Below, piece after piece: positions 36,640 to 48,700 of a DNA stretch of 64,000 nt (its first letter is position 1; each line of letters opens with the position of its first letter). The notes below the pieces were generated by a model. That model was not told where the DNA came from, did no database searches, and saw only the letters and a list, made by a program, of their open reading frames with translations. Source of the stretch: Halicephalobus mephisto. Lineage: Eukaryota; Nematoda; Chromadorea; Rhabditida; Panagrolaimidae. The stretch spans positions 62,001-126,000 of the forward strand of contig SWDT01000104.1 in assembly GCA_009193035.1 (NCBI GenBank), given 5' to 3'. A program made the position numbers and the translations under genes.

Positions 36640-37350
36640 ATTAAACTAATCTGCCAGAACGTTGTGAGCAAGTTGCGGATTTTACTTTTTCGAAATTTTA
36701 ACAAATAGGAATACCTACGACCTGCCAGAACATTGCGAGCAAGTTGCGGATTTTACTTTTTCGAAATTTCCACAAATACGAATACAAAAATCCCGATTTG
36801 TCTAAACATTGCGAGTAAGTTACGAATTTTACTTCTATTTCGAAATTTCCGTAAATATGAATACCTACGACCTGCCAGAACATTGCGAGCAAGTTGCGAA
36901 CTTTATTTTGAAATTTCCACAAATATGAATACAAAAATTCTGACTTGTCTAAATATTGCGAGTAAATTACGAATTTTACTTTTATTTCGAAATTTTCATA
37001 AATAGGAATACATACGATCTGCCAGAACATTGCAAGCAAGTTGCGAACTTTACTTTTTCGAAATTTCCATAAATACGAATACAAAAATTCTGATTTCTGT
37101 CTAAACATTGCGAGCAGGTTGCGAATTTTACTTTTATTTCGAAATTTTCACAAATAGGAATACAAAAACTTCGGTTTATCTGCCAGAACGTTGCGAGCAA
37201 GCTGCGGATTTTAATTCTGATCTCGACTTGTCTTAATGTTGCGAGCAAATTGCAAACTTTTATTTTTATTTCGAAATTTTTACAACTATAAATACATGCG
37301 ATCGGACTGCCAGAACGTTGCGAGCAACCTGCGGATTTTTATTTTGATGT
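36640..37350. repeat. Tandem array, ~75-150-bp units with GCCAGAACATTGCGAGCAAG
   Basis: About ten units contain CATTGCGAGCAAGTTGCG followed by TTTTACTTTTTCGAAATTTC and a CAAATAYGAATAC tail. Alternating variants (CTGCCAGAAC versus TTGTCTAAAC) suggest a higher-order dimer. Related sequence lies near 2340-2440 and 55480-55650. Minus-strand open frames of up to 136 codons are repeat-derived. Confidence 0.85.
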
Positions 37351-38002
37351 TGGTCGCTTTATGATCTCTACATTGGTTCCCTCTCGAAACTTGGGTTCAT
37401 CCTCTACTATTTGTACTTCGATTTTCACTTTTGTCGTTTTCTGAAAAATAAAAAATGTAATCGGCGAACATGAATGACTTTAGATTCTGAGAATCGAGTG
37501 AAAGAAAATTTTTAAATAAGTTGAATTTCTTTAATTTTCTGAATTTTGTAAAAAAAAATTAATATTATTTCGAAATTTCTTTAATTTTATAAAAAAAGTA
37601 AAAAATTAATATAATTTCGAAATTTCTTTAATTTTATAAAAAAAGTAAAAAATTAATATAATTTCGAAATTTTCTGAATTTTATAAAAAAAAGTAAAAAA
37701 TTATTATTATTTCGAAATTTTTTAGATGTTTATTCTGTTTCTCTAGGATTCCAGAATTTTCCAATGGATTCTGGAAAATTTTCGATACTTTCGTGAGATT
37801 CTGAAAAATTTCAAAATTTTCCAAAATTTTTTATTAAATTCCAAAATCCTCTAAAATTTTTATATTGTTCAAAATTCTAGAATCTTTCAGAATTTCCTAT
37901 AAAATTCCAAAATTTCATAAAATTTTAAAATATTCGAGAATTTTCAACGTGATTTTGAAAAAATTCTAAAAATTTAAATTTTTAAATTTTAGAACTTAAA
38001 AA
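37351..38002. other. Intergenic low-complexity DNA before the nuclear receptor gene
   Basis: Contains four ~57-bp tandem copies of TTTCTTTAATTTTATAAAAA (37520-37720) and decayed CCAGAATTTTCC sequence. An ATTTTAG acceptor at about 37985-37991 lies about 11 bases before the receptor ATG. Confidence 0.6.
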
Positions 38003-40266
38003 ATGAAGGTCCGTCTGGAGATGAGGGCCTGTAGGATGGCTGCCAGAAACGAAACCTGCCAGATCTGTTCCGACACTGCCCACGGGTTCCACTTCGGGGT
38101 ACTCAGCTGCCGAGCCTGTTCGGCATTTTTCAGAAGAACAGTAGCCCTCAATATGAGGTATTACTGTAGATTCCAGAACAATTGTCAGATAGACAAATGT
38201 AAGTTCAGATTCAAAATTATTCAAATTCAAAAAAACACAAAATTATTTTTAAAAAATTAAACTATTAAAAATTTTCTTAAATAAAAAATAAAAATATTTT
38301 GGAAATTTTTTATATAAGAAATTGAAAGTTATTCAAATTTAAAAAATGCAAGTTTTTAAAATAAAAAAGTAAATTTAAATAAATTTCAATTTTTTAAATA
38401 AATTTCAATTTTTTAAATAAATTTCAATTTTTTGAATAATTTTCAATTTTTTAAATAATTTCCAACTTTTTAAATAATTTTCAATTTTTTGAATAATTTT
38501 CAACTTTTTAAATAAATTTCAATTTTTTAAATAATTTTCAACTTTTTAAATAAATTTCAGCAATTCGATGTATGTGCCGTTGTTGTCGTTATGAAAAGTG
38601 CCTCAGGGTCGGGATGAAATCAGAATCCGTCCAGCTCCATCGGGATTCGATAAAGACCTCCCAGAAGAACTTCCAGAACCCTCCAGAACCCGTGGATTCT
38701 TGTCCAATTTCGGATTCTGAAAAATCGAAAAATGTAAACGAATCAGAATTATTCAAAAAAATCAACAGTATCCTTGATGAAGCCGCAACGAATCCAAAAA
38801 CGTCTTCAGAATTGTCGATTTTAGAAATGTTCAGAATCGGCATGAATCACATCAGAAATCGAAGGACCGTAATCCACACGGAAAAATTCATCGATGTCGA
38901 ACCGTTTTTCGGAAAAGAAGAATTCATGGATTTAATAAAGAAAAACTGGGATATGGTAACTGCCATGTCCGGAAGAGAAATCGAACTTTATTCAGAACTT
39001 TTGTCTTTCATAAAACCGTTCGTTAATCTTCCGCCGGATCAACGATGGCTTTTGTTCAAACAATTCGCAATGTCTTTTATGAAATTTGAAAGAACTTACG
39101 AAACATATAGAATTTACGGAAGAAAAACAGAAAATTTCGAAGTTTCTTTCAACGGACAAAATATGAATTTTATTTCTGCTCTTTTGAGAGAAACCGATCC
39201 TTCGAAAGGAAAAAAACAACGTCAGGCTATTATTTCGTAGGTTTTTAATTTTATTTACAAATGTAACTTTAATAATGTTTTAAAATCTTAGGGAATAATT
39301 TAAGATTTTGGGACTTTCCAGAATTCGACAAAAATTGAAATTCATATATGAAACCAAAAATTTGGAACCTTTCAGAATTTAGAAATTTGTCAATTTCGCA
39401 ACAATATCTCTTTTTAACTTTTTCATTTATAAAAATGTAATTTAACAGGAAATTTCGAGAATCCATTCGAAAGTTCTGGAAATCCTCAAAATCTAGTAGA
39501 AACTGTTTGAAATTTCGAATTCTGATAATCCCTCTCGACAGTTCTCTAGTTATGGTCCCGACCAGACTCGGGGGAAATTGACTAATTGAGGTTGTTTATT
39601 GCGGAAGACGACACATGAAACTTCCAAAGAAAACGACAGTAATAACCCAGTTGTAAGAAAAAATCAAGAACAACATGCGCACTCTACCGTATCCTCCAGG
39701 GACTTTCGTGTTAGGACCTATTTCGCGTCCTCCTCCGCTTACATTGTTTCCTCATTTTTACATTCCTTTCATTTTACATTTTTTTCATATTTCTTAACTT
39801 TACATTTTTCCTATTTTATATATCTTTTATTTTATTTTATATTTCAATTTTGCTTTTTTTATTTTATTTTCTAATTTCGTAAAAACTTTAAAATTCCAGA
39901 TTATTCGGTCCAAGTAGAAGTCTAGTCCAACGAGGACTACTTAATCCAATGATCGATCTCAAGCTCAGCGAAATTGAATTTGCCGCTCTCTCTCTCCATC
40001 TCCTCTGGCTGTATCCTTGTTCCGATGGTGTAACGGAAGAAACCGAAAAAATATCCATCTACTGGAGACGCCAAGCTTTCAACGATCTCCACAACTACTA
40101 CAGTAATTCTTTACTCATGTCCAACTACGCCATGAGACTTGGGGATTTCATGGCATTGATGTCGATCCTCGAAAAATCAGTATCTTTCAAAAAAGAAAAT
40201 ATTGTTATTGCTGATATTTTTTCACTTGCCAAAATCCATCCTTCACTTTTCAGTTTATTTAGGTAA
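38003..40266 (+). CDS. Nuclear hormone receptor, nematode supplementary type
   Basis: Three exons: 38003-38198, 38561-39236 and 39900-40266, giving 412 aa. Residues about 19-90 form a C4 zinc-finger DNA-binding domain: finger one CQIC...CRAC with P-box CRACSAFF, and finger two with the canonical C-x5-C-x9-C-x2-C spacing completed exactly across the first splice (CRFQNNC...CRCC), then YEKCLRVGM. After a Ser/Pro/Asn-rich hinge, a ligand-binding domain runs from about 150 to the end ([20 protein letters not shown] is the conserved helix 3-5 region). The P-box resembles the expanded HNF4-derived nematode receptors, so it is probably a ligand- or partner-regulated transcription factor. AATAAA occurs at about 40405. 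Intron 2 hosts a dispersed element. Confidence 0.95.
38370..38555. repeat. 19-20-bp minisatellite abutting a splice acceptor
   Basis: About nine copies of TTTTTAAATAAATTTCAA (variants with GAATAATTTTCAA) end intron 1 of the nuclear receptor gene. The true acceptor, AAATAAATTTCAG, is the same unit with CAG in place of CAA. Confidence 0.85.
39559..39861 (+). mobile_element. ~303-bp dispersed element, copy B
   Basis: Inverted relative to copy A at 29607-29910, in intron 2 of the nuclear receptor gene. Similarity is very high along its length (the shared 80-codon stretch differs at only about two positions apart from the end), so at least one copy inserted recently. Confidence 0.8.
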
Positions 40267-40460
40267 CGATCCAACAGTCATTCACACGATTAAAACACTG
40301 ACAACTACTTCCCTCGACTGGCATTGGTTTTGAACTTTTTTGAATTAGTTTTTAGTCGTCATTTGAGGCTGATCTAAGCATCAAAAACACTAGTCTAAAA
40401 CAAGAAATAAACCAGTCTTACGAAATAGAGGAAGTAATTGTCGCCAAGAAATTGAAAGAA

Positions 40461-41134
40461 TTATTTTTCATCATCTGGATCTTCATTTTCATCAGCTTGA
40501 GCTACGAGTTTCTTGACGTCCCCAAAAGCACGAGTATGTGGCAAAACAGCTAAAATTATAATTTTAATAAACTTAAAAATAATTTCCCATAAATTAAATT
40601 TCAAAAATCTTTAAAAATACTTTCAATAAAAACTTAAATTACTTTTAATAAAAATTTTAAGAATCATTTTCAATAAAAAAATTATTTCAAAAATCTTAAA
40701 TTTTTCAATAAAAATCTTTAAAAAATTATTTTTAAAAATCTTAAAAACTTACATCTTAAGAAAGTATAAGGTTTCTTTTTCTCCGTTCTTACTGTAGCTG
40801 CAATTTCGTCGTAATTAATATGGGTTTTATTGGGATGAGCAATAACTGCTTTTTTAGCAATATCCATAACAAATAATTCAGCCGCTTTCGTCAACGCAAT
40901 TAAAGCATCTTCTTCAACATTTGTATCCGGATAAGCTGCCGCAACAAGACCTCTCATTTTAGTTTGAGGAAGATCACAAACTTCACGAACATAGGATTTT
41001 CTTGGAGATCTTTTTTTCGTTTCTTTAATCTGATTATCAGAAACATCTTCTTCTTGCTTAATACCTGAGATCACCGGTTCATATTTAATCTGATTATCAG
41101 AAGTAGACGGCGAATCCTGTATTTCCTCTTTCAT
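40461..41134 (-). CDS. Histone-fold protein, CHRAC1/POLE4-like
   Basis: Two exons on the minus strand, 41134-40753 and 40549-40461, giving 156 aa. The ATG directly follows an ATATTTTAG acceptor. Residues about 54-125 form a histone fold of the NF-YC/POLE4/CHRAC type: LPQTKMRGLVAAAYPD (helix 1), EEDALIALTKAAELFVMDIA (the long central helix, with the AAELFV hallmark of the class) and THINYDEIAATV. An acidic N-terminus precedes it, and a short acidic tail (ADENEDPDDEK) ends the protein. Relatives form dimers in chromatin-remodelling or DNA polymerase epsilon complexes. It lies 237 bp downstream of the zinc-finger gene on the same strand. CHRAC1 versus POLE4 orthology is undecided. Confidence 0.78.
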
Positions 41135-41371
41135 CTAAAATATGAAAATTAAATAAAACTAAAAATCAAAGAAATTACAAAAATAAAAATATAAAATTAC
41201 ACAAATTAAATAAAACTAAAAATCAAAGAAATTACAAAAATTTAAATTTAAAAAAATATAAAAAAGATATCAAAAAGTTGCCAACTTTAAATCTGTCAAT
41301 TTAAATCTTATTTCACTTTGTAAAAATATCAAACTAATACAAACAACAATAAAAACGATAAAAGTGTATAT

Positions 41372-44179
41372 TCACTTTTGGGAATGCCGAAGAGAACGTC
41401 GAGGAGAGAATTCAGGAGGTGGAATTCTAGATTGCCTATTAACAGGTCTTTTAGGTGACGATTGTTTCGGCAATTCCTCTAATTCTTCATTTCTTCTATT
41501 CGGCATTTTCTTTGGCGGTGGAGATTCAAATTCCATTTTTACAATTGTATCATCCATATCATTTTTCCGTTTCCTTGGTGAACGTCTTGGTGATTGAAGA
41601 TTATCTTCACTAGCATTACTAGGTCCTGGACGAGGTTCCGGAGTACTTACTCTCTCTGACTCAACAAAATCCGACGAACGATTAACTTGTTGACTACGAT
41701 CTGATCCTTGTGAAATTCTTTCAACCTGATCTGGGACAATATAAATAGATTCTGGGTCATTTTCAGTAGGAACATCGTAGTAAATTTCCTGTGAACCATC
41801 AAAAACTTCTTGTTCATCTCTATCATTCCTTTCATATACCAATTCACTATGAATATTCTGATGCTGATCCATTAAAACAAATCTATCACTTGCCGACAAT
41901 CCCAAATGACCTGAATCAATCAATTGTTGAACTTCTTCAAAACTTCTAACTTGAGAAATAATTCTTCCTTCTGAATCCACAAGATGTAAAAGTTCTTGAT
42001 CCTCTTCATTTTGATGATGTTCATTAATTTTCTCCAATTGCGGTGGAGGTTCATCATTATCCGGATCAATATCACCCGACGTATCCAATTCATCATTATA
42101 TTGATGACTTTCCCTTTTCAATATAGCTGCTGAAGTAGGTCTACCCGAACTAACAGGCATTGATTCCCTCATTGTTCCAGTATGAGGATCAAACAAATAC
42201 GCATCTCTCGGATGTGCTGCTCTAACATGCCTATGAAGGACAGGCAAACCATAAAATGTAATTCCACAAAGAGGACAAGGTTTTCCATCTGGTATACCAG
42301 GACGATTAGGTGGTAATTGTGGAAGATTCTTTATAGCATCGCGTCCCAACATTTCACGACGTACATAATCATCACCAAAATGTTGTTTCTTCGGATGACC
42401 AGGAAGAGATATCTCGTTGTTGGAAACTCGAAGATCTTTTGCTGCCAATTCACGTACAAGTTTCCTCAAAGTCTGAGCATCCAACTGTTGTCTCATATCA
42501 GTATCAATATACGATTTCGTGTAAGCACAAGAATGACGGTAATGATATAGAAGGTTGTAATCATATTTAAATCTGTTTCCACACAACGGACAATGATGAG
42601 ATCCAGAGGTAGCATGATAGCCAGCCATGTGACGTTCAAGTCTTCCAGTATTAGCAAATGCCCTGAAATATCCTCAAATCAAAAGGATTCCCCAACAAAA
42701 ACGTACCTTTTACATTCATGGCATTGAACAGGTTGTCCAGGAACCCACTTTTCACGATTTTGACCTGTAAAGTCACCGGAAACAGCCAAACCAGCTTCGT
42801 CATCAATAACGTCATCAGTAAATACCAACGGTCCTTGTTGTTCTCCATATTCTGTCCCTTCCATCCCAACAGGTCCTTCAAAGTCAAGGTCGCCAGTCAC
42901 ACTATCATACATTCTGGCTTTTTCTTTCAATTGGACTTCTCTAGGTTCTGGTTGGAATTCACTTTGGATAACAACATGCTGCATCAAATCCAGCACAAAT
43001 GCCTTCAATCCATCATCATCAATGGTTTCAACATCTGGAAGATTAGCTTGGATCTCTTGACAGGCCACTCTCCAGTGTTTCATCAAATTTCCGTATTGTC
43101 TGAACATAAGACCACACAAGTCGCAATAATAACATCCACAATCTGGTTCCCCGACTTGTCCGACTCCTCTGTGCAGGTTTAAATGAACTTGCATGTGAGC
43201 CGGGAAAATACTAACACCACACTCTCGGCAAATAACAGTTCTACGCACTGGAAAAACCAAATTATTTTGAAAGTGCTTGTGAAATTCACCTGTTGGAGAA
43301 ACCGGAACTTGCATGTGAGGAACGTGGTAGAGATGACGACCACTGACCCCGACCTCCACGTAATCCCTCTTTTTCCGAACCAGATCCTCCACGGCTTGAC
43401 GGAGAGTATTCACATCCAGATCCTTTCTTTCTTTTTGAGTAAAAACTTCGTCCAGATCTCTGCAGGTTTTTCTCCAGTGGTAAAACAAATTATATTCATA
43501 TTTGTACGTTTTTGTACAGAGAGGACAGCTAAAGTTCCCAAATACCTGGAAAATCAATAATGGAAATTTTAAACAAGAAAAATCATACTTGATGAACAGC
43601 AAGATGTCTTTCTAGTCGAGCGGTGTTGACGAAAGACTGGCCGCATTCGTTGCAACGACACGATCCGTAGACCCTGTTTCTTCTGCCTTTGTATTGCTGA
43701 GTTATGCCGGAAGACTCGTCGCGGATCAGATCTGTAGTCATTTCGATGTTCTTGTGGCTTTGGTCCTTCTTGGATTGTTGGTTTTCATTTTTGTCATTAT
43801 CAACGATGAAAAGTCGGCCTCCGTTATCGTCGATCATAATCCGAACATGGCTGATTTCGTCAATATCGACATCTGCTGATTGTTCGTCATTCGGAGCAAC
43901 GAGATAGAATTCACCGTCAGCGCCTTCAACGACTTGTCCGACGATGTCTTTTTCGCCTTCTTCATCCGGATCTGGTTCCAATTCCTGTCGTTTGATAGTG
44001 ACTGATTGGTCATTTCTCATGTTAGCTTCATGTTCCTGGGCTTGTCCTTCATCTCGTCCTTCTTCGAATTCAGAAGTCAAAACAGGCGGACGTTCATCAA
44101 CTTCCGTCGCTGAAAAATCCGAAAAAATTAAAAATTTTCATATATGAATCCATGTGAAAACCAGTCAATACTCACTCAT
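41372..44179 (-). CDS. Large multi-C2H2 zinc-finger protein (884 aa)
   Basis: Four exons on the minus strand: 44179-44176 (ATG A), 44109-43589, 43545-42707 and 42662-41372, all in frame. The acidic N-terminus (EPDPDEEGEKDIVG) is followed by repeated finger pairs: CNECGQSFVNTARLERH then CPLCTKTYKYEYNLFYHWRK; CRECGVSIF then CDLCGLMFRQYGNLMKH; and CHECKRAFANTGRLERH then CPLCGNRFKYDYNLLYHYRH; a last finger CPLCGITFYGLPVLHRH follows. The first and third pairs are clear internal duplicates. Some second fingers end in Cys rather than His (WRKTC, WRVAC, YRHSC), a C2HC variant. The C-terminus is basic and Ser/Pro-rich (SPRRSPRKRK, SPRRSLRH) and resembles nuclear DNA-binding tails. Probable transcription regulator; no orthologue named. 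The 4-nt first coding exon is the least certain part. Confidence 0.88.
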
Positions 44180-44714
44180 GACAATACCGTGTACCAAATT
44201 TGAAATTTGCCGGGAACTTCAGGGGCCTGACAATCAGGAGACTTCTGCGAGAAACTTGGATTACTCTTCTTGTCGAAATCGATGCCTGAAAATAAAGGGC
44301 ACTGACGAAACCAGACAGGGGCGCGTAACAAAAACACGGACAAACAACGCGCCAGGGACCAGTTTTGTTTTCAAAAAGTTCTCCTTCAAATTCGCATATA
44401 TAACTACTTACACACTACTGCCTCACATACATGACTATTTACTACTAGAAGTTTCAAAATTAAGTAAAAAAAACAAAAAATCCCAAAAAAAATCAATTTA
44501 ATTCTGAAATTTTGTTTTTTCATTTCGGTAATTTTAAAGGAAAAACTGGTCGCGTGACGAAGTTCATTTTTAAAAATCTCTAATAATTAATTTTGATTTT
44601 TACAAATTTTATTTTTTCTACATTTATTTTCCACTGTTTTTATTGTACAATGATAAAATTTCGCGATGGGACGGAATGAGGGTGATTTTTAAATTTTTTG
44701 GTTTTTAGTTTTTG
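44180..44714. promoter_or_regulatory. Divergent upstream region of the zinc-finger and VHL genes
   Basis: Between two head-to-head starts. On the minus strand a TTATTTTCAG acceptor at about 44288 precedes a 108-nt leader of the zinc-finger gene. On the plus strand a GGTTTTTAG acceptor ends 8 bp before the VHL ATG. G/C-richer patches at 44310-44360 (with GCGCGTAAC and AACGCGCC) and 44550-44560 (GTCGCGTGACG) are the likely core of a shared promoter. The GCGTG at 44552 fits the short hypoxia-response core RCGTG, but five bases are weak evidence. Confidence 0.5.
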
Positions 44715-45465
44715 ATGGATGAAGAACCCCACAGAGAACTCGGACGCCGCAGAAGGACCCAGACACCTCCAGGAGACGGTACGGCAGAAGGCACTTCGAG
44801 GAATGATGCTTCTATGTCTGTACTTCGACGGAATCCAGCTCCAGAAGACGATTCGGTCGTTTTGAAGTTCGTCAACACGACTCCTTATGTTTTGAAAGTT
44901 CGCTGGCATAGATTTGTAAGTCCGATTTTTACAAATTCTCACATCTTGACATTCCAGAACAACAAAGAATACGATTACGGTCTTCTTTCTCCAAAAACTT
45001 TCGTCATTGTGAAGTCTTTCGTCGGTAATTCGATATATGGATTTTGGGATTTTGATTTTAGACTTTTCAGGACATAAGTGGAGTTTCCGGAACGAATTCG
45101 ACGACTACATGATCCCGAGGGAGAATCTGCCGGACAACGGAGAGCGGATCCAGTACTACGTCGTCCCGGCGCCTTTCACCAGCCGGAACACCGTATTTCG
45201 GCATTTCCAAGTTTTCATTTTAAATAGAATTTACTCCTTGGCTTACCAATCGATAAAGAAAATCCTCCAAATCCACGGGAAAAACGGACTCGGAAAATTA
45301 CAACTACCTCCGTCCGTCAAGGTTCGATTTAATTTTTAAATTTTTTAAATTAGGTTATTCCAGAAGCAGATCAGCGAAGTCGCCAAAGAGATCCAGAGCT
45401 TCGAAACTGATGGTGAAGTTAATCGAGCTGATAGAGAAGCCAGAAATGCCCTCAGGCAATCTTGA
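44715..45465 (+). CDS. vhl-1: von Hippel-Lindau tumour suppressor homologue (E3 ligase substrate receptor)
   Basis: Four exons: 44715-44915, 44958-45024, 45071-45321 and 45364-45465, giving 206 aa (human 213). VHL recognises prolyl-hydroxylated HIF-alpha and recruits Elongin B/C-Cullin 2 for its ubiquitination. The beta domain reads VLKFVNTTPYVLKVRW...SFVGHKWSFR. The hydroxyproline-pocket residues of human VHL (Tyr98, Ser111, His115, Trp117) correspond to Tyr74, Ser87, His91 and Trp93, all conserved. The alpha-domain Elongin-C box appears as SLAYQSIKKIL (from 145), with Ser150 where human has Cys162. A Trp/Arg-rich start and a charged tail flank these. The N-terminal extension (RRRRTQTPPGDG) is disordered. 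Identification is strong. Confidence 0.92.
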
Positions 45466-45740
45466 AAAGTCCAAATTTCGAGATCCACATCCATATCTAC
45501 CGTATTCCACCAGTGATCATTTACCTAACACGGGCTGAATTTTAATTCCATTATTGGTCGAGTTTTATTCTCAAAATTCGACTTTTTTCGTTCCTAAAAT
45601 TTCCGCTTTTATTTCCTGAATTTTGGCGAAACGGGTCCAGCGCCAGCCTTCGTTTTTTGATTTTCTTTCAATTTTCGAATTTTTAGTCTTGATTTTCCCG
45701 TTAATTATTGTTTTTATTCCTGCATTACTGTATTGTTAAA

Positions 45741-48700
45741 ATGTCCGGAAGTGAATCTGAATTGGTTTCTTTGCTTTTGTCAGAAGGTAAAAAATATAAT
45801 TTTCGAATTTTTGGAGAATTGGGATTTTAGGAGAAGACAAATTAAAAGCGAAATTGAAGGATCTCGAAGGAAACCATAATCTGGAGCTTCTATTGAGTGC
45901 CTTGATGAAGATTTCCAAGAAATCCATGTTGGGAGCCGAGTTGAAGCCGTGTGTCGTGCCGTTCGTTAAGAAACATTTTGGGTCTTTGCCGACGACGAAG
46001 GTCACTAGTCTTGTGGACGAACTGATCAAATTCAGTTCAAAAGAGTACTCCATACGGTAATTTTACATTTTTATATATGAATCTTATTTATTTTTCATAT
46101 ATGGAATTTTATTTTTTCTCGTATATGAATGTTACACCTTTTATGTTTGTTTTTAAACTTAAATTTCCTTCCATTTAGGACCTCTGTTCCGTTGTTGAAG
46201 TTGCTGATTGAGACTGCTCAGTTAGGAAACGCGATCCAGCTCCGGCGATTGATCAAGACTAATGTTGTTGCTCTCCACGATAGGTTGCGTCACGACGGAT
46301 TTGATTCTGAAGCAGATCTTATTCTAGGCTGCATTAGTAATGTTTTCCTTCTGGAGTTGAATCTACTGGATAACGTGAATCCTCAAGAAATCGAAACCGT
46401 TTGGAAGAAGTTAGAAAAGTCCAAAGAGGTTCGAATTTTGGTTTTTTAAATTTTATTTTTACTGTTTTCAGAAAGCAGACGTCTACCTATTTGCCTCTAT
46501 TTTGCTCTACACTGCTTTGAATAATCCTACAGAAGTTTCTAATTTCGAAAATGAATTCTGCAAGAACTTCAAACCAGATCAATCCTTTGTCGATTACTGT
46601 TTGCCGTATATCCACGTTGCTCTGCCGGCTTTCAGTGCTGATAACGTTGTTTTCTTCTTGAGGCAGATTCTGAAGTTTTATATCGAGCAAAGAAAGCTGG
46701 ATGAACTCTACGAAGCCATCTTCAAGGTGCCTGAGTTGCGAAATAACCAACTTCCGAAATTCGCCGACAGTCTTGTTTCATCCACTCTGATGGTTCTTTG
46801 GGAAAGAATAGCAAACCAGAAAAAAAGGAAATCCGGAGATTCTGGCGAGTTAGCTTCTGGAGTCAAAAGTTTACTGGAGACAATTAGCGAAATGGTCGCT
46901 GAGTACCAATTCAGCGTGGATGCGTTCAAGTTTCTTTTTTCTCAATGTTGTAAGACGTTTTCCAAGTTCGTCTACAACAAAGAAATGAAAGCAACTGCGT
47001 TTGTGGATTGTCTGTTGGTTATTCAGGACCTTATTCCGAGCTTCGACTCGAACAAGAAGTGTCTTCTGGTCGCTGTGATGCCCTTCGTCACGACTTGTAC
47101 AGGAGAAGAATCCAAACTAATCCAGATTTTGAAGCTGTACTCTGGCTTACTAAACGATCTTCCACCTGAATATTTGAGTGCAATCTCAACCGAATGTAAT
47201 TCCATCGGGGACTTCTTGGATGTTCTGATTCGACGATGTTCGAGAGATTCCAACGAGTTGAGATATCAATGTGCCAAGGTCGTAGCTATTTATCTTCATG
47301 ATGATTGGACTTTTATAAAGGGATTTGTCAAAGGAAAGAAGTTGGAGTCTTTTGAAGCCCTGACTTCTACGTTCAACAAAGCCATCAGAGCTCAGAAGAG
47401 AATTCCGAGATCCGAAATTGTAACTGTCTATCGGACGTGTTTGTTTATTTATGAAAAAGAATCTGAGAAAATCAAATCAAAAGAATTTAAGCCTTTAAAG
47501 GGACTTGGATTGGTGAGTTTTAAGTTTTATTAGAATTTTGGAAATTTAAGAAATTTAATGAAAAATTTAAGAAAATTATGGTAATTTAAGAAATTTTATG
47601 AAAAATTTAAGAAAATTATGGTAATTTTAGAAATTTATGATAATTTTATACTCTAATCTGAAATTGAGATTCTGGAAGTTTTTTTTTTCAAATTAGAAGT
47701 TTATTCAAGTACCTGGAATTTTGTAATTAAAATTTAATATTTAAATTTTTAGGAATTTTCGATATTTTTCGTGGAATATGTTTGTAAAAAACAGTTTTTT
47801 ATAATATGGTTTTAGTTGGTTGATTCGTTGACTGATTTCCTGAAGTCGAATATCCAAGCACCAGCTGATCTGTCTGCTCATGGACCTGTTATTGGAGGGA
47901 TTATTGTGGATTTGGTCAGTATTTTTATCCAGTTAGTACGTCTTTGTAAAATCGCTGGAATGGAAGTGGAAAATGTAAAAGTTATTACTCCTGTTTTGAA
48001 ACAACTTTTTGATGAAGAAAATGGATTTTCTCTTATTCAAGAATCCGAAAGAAGTTTTGTGTTGAATTCGTTGGTGGAGAATATGGTGAACTACAGGATT
48101 CATCTGGATTTAGATGGGTTTTTCACTGACGTCAGAAGATTAGTCAACTTGGCGAAATCGCCGCAATGTGGAGACCAGCTTTTGTTGAAAATTGTGAAAC
48201 CTATATTACTGAAGCAGACCGATATTGACTGGAAACTTAATTTAAAAAAGTACTTTCCAATTGAAAAGACTTTGGAAAATGATGAAATTAAAAATGTGAT
48301 TTTTAAATTACTGAAAATGGTAATAATTGGAGGAAAAGGAAACGTCCTAGAAGGACTGGAAAATTATATTTTTTCTTTATTGATGGATTCAGAAACGGCT
48401 TCTACGGATTACATGGATTTTGGAGCAGTTTTTTTGAATTCGATAGAAAAGAAAAAAGATTTTGGAGATTTTTTATCGGTGATTTTATTGTCTTGTGTGA
48501 ATTCCCTTGCTAGTCAGTGTTTGACGAAGCAATATGAAGTTATAATAGCTGAAATTAGAAAAAGTACAGCTGCTGTTACTGTAATTGAAGCATTGACGAA
48601 AATGCCATCAAGGGTTATTGCAAGTCAGATTCACGTTGTTGGTCAAATTGTTGCGAAATTGATTTTTAATGTAAGTTTTATTTTTATATAAATTTTAAAA

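Noticed and set aside
36698..37248. Minus-strand open frames up to 136 codons
   Set aside because: They follow the period of the GCGAGCAAGTTGC tandem array and repeat the same peptide with shifts; no splice or start context.
41364..43560. Plus-strand frames across the zinc-finger gene
   Set aside because: Shadows of the minus-strand coding exons.
44552..44556. GCGTG as a HIF response element for feedback on VHL
   Set aside because: Only a five-base match, expected by chance; mentioned as weak evidence only.
45185..45230. A 35-nt intron in VHL exon 3
   Set aside because: Splicing there would shift the frame and destroy the alpha-domain match; the unspliced frame fits VHL.
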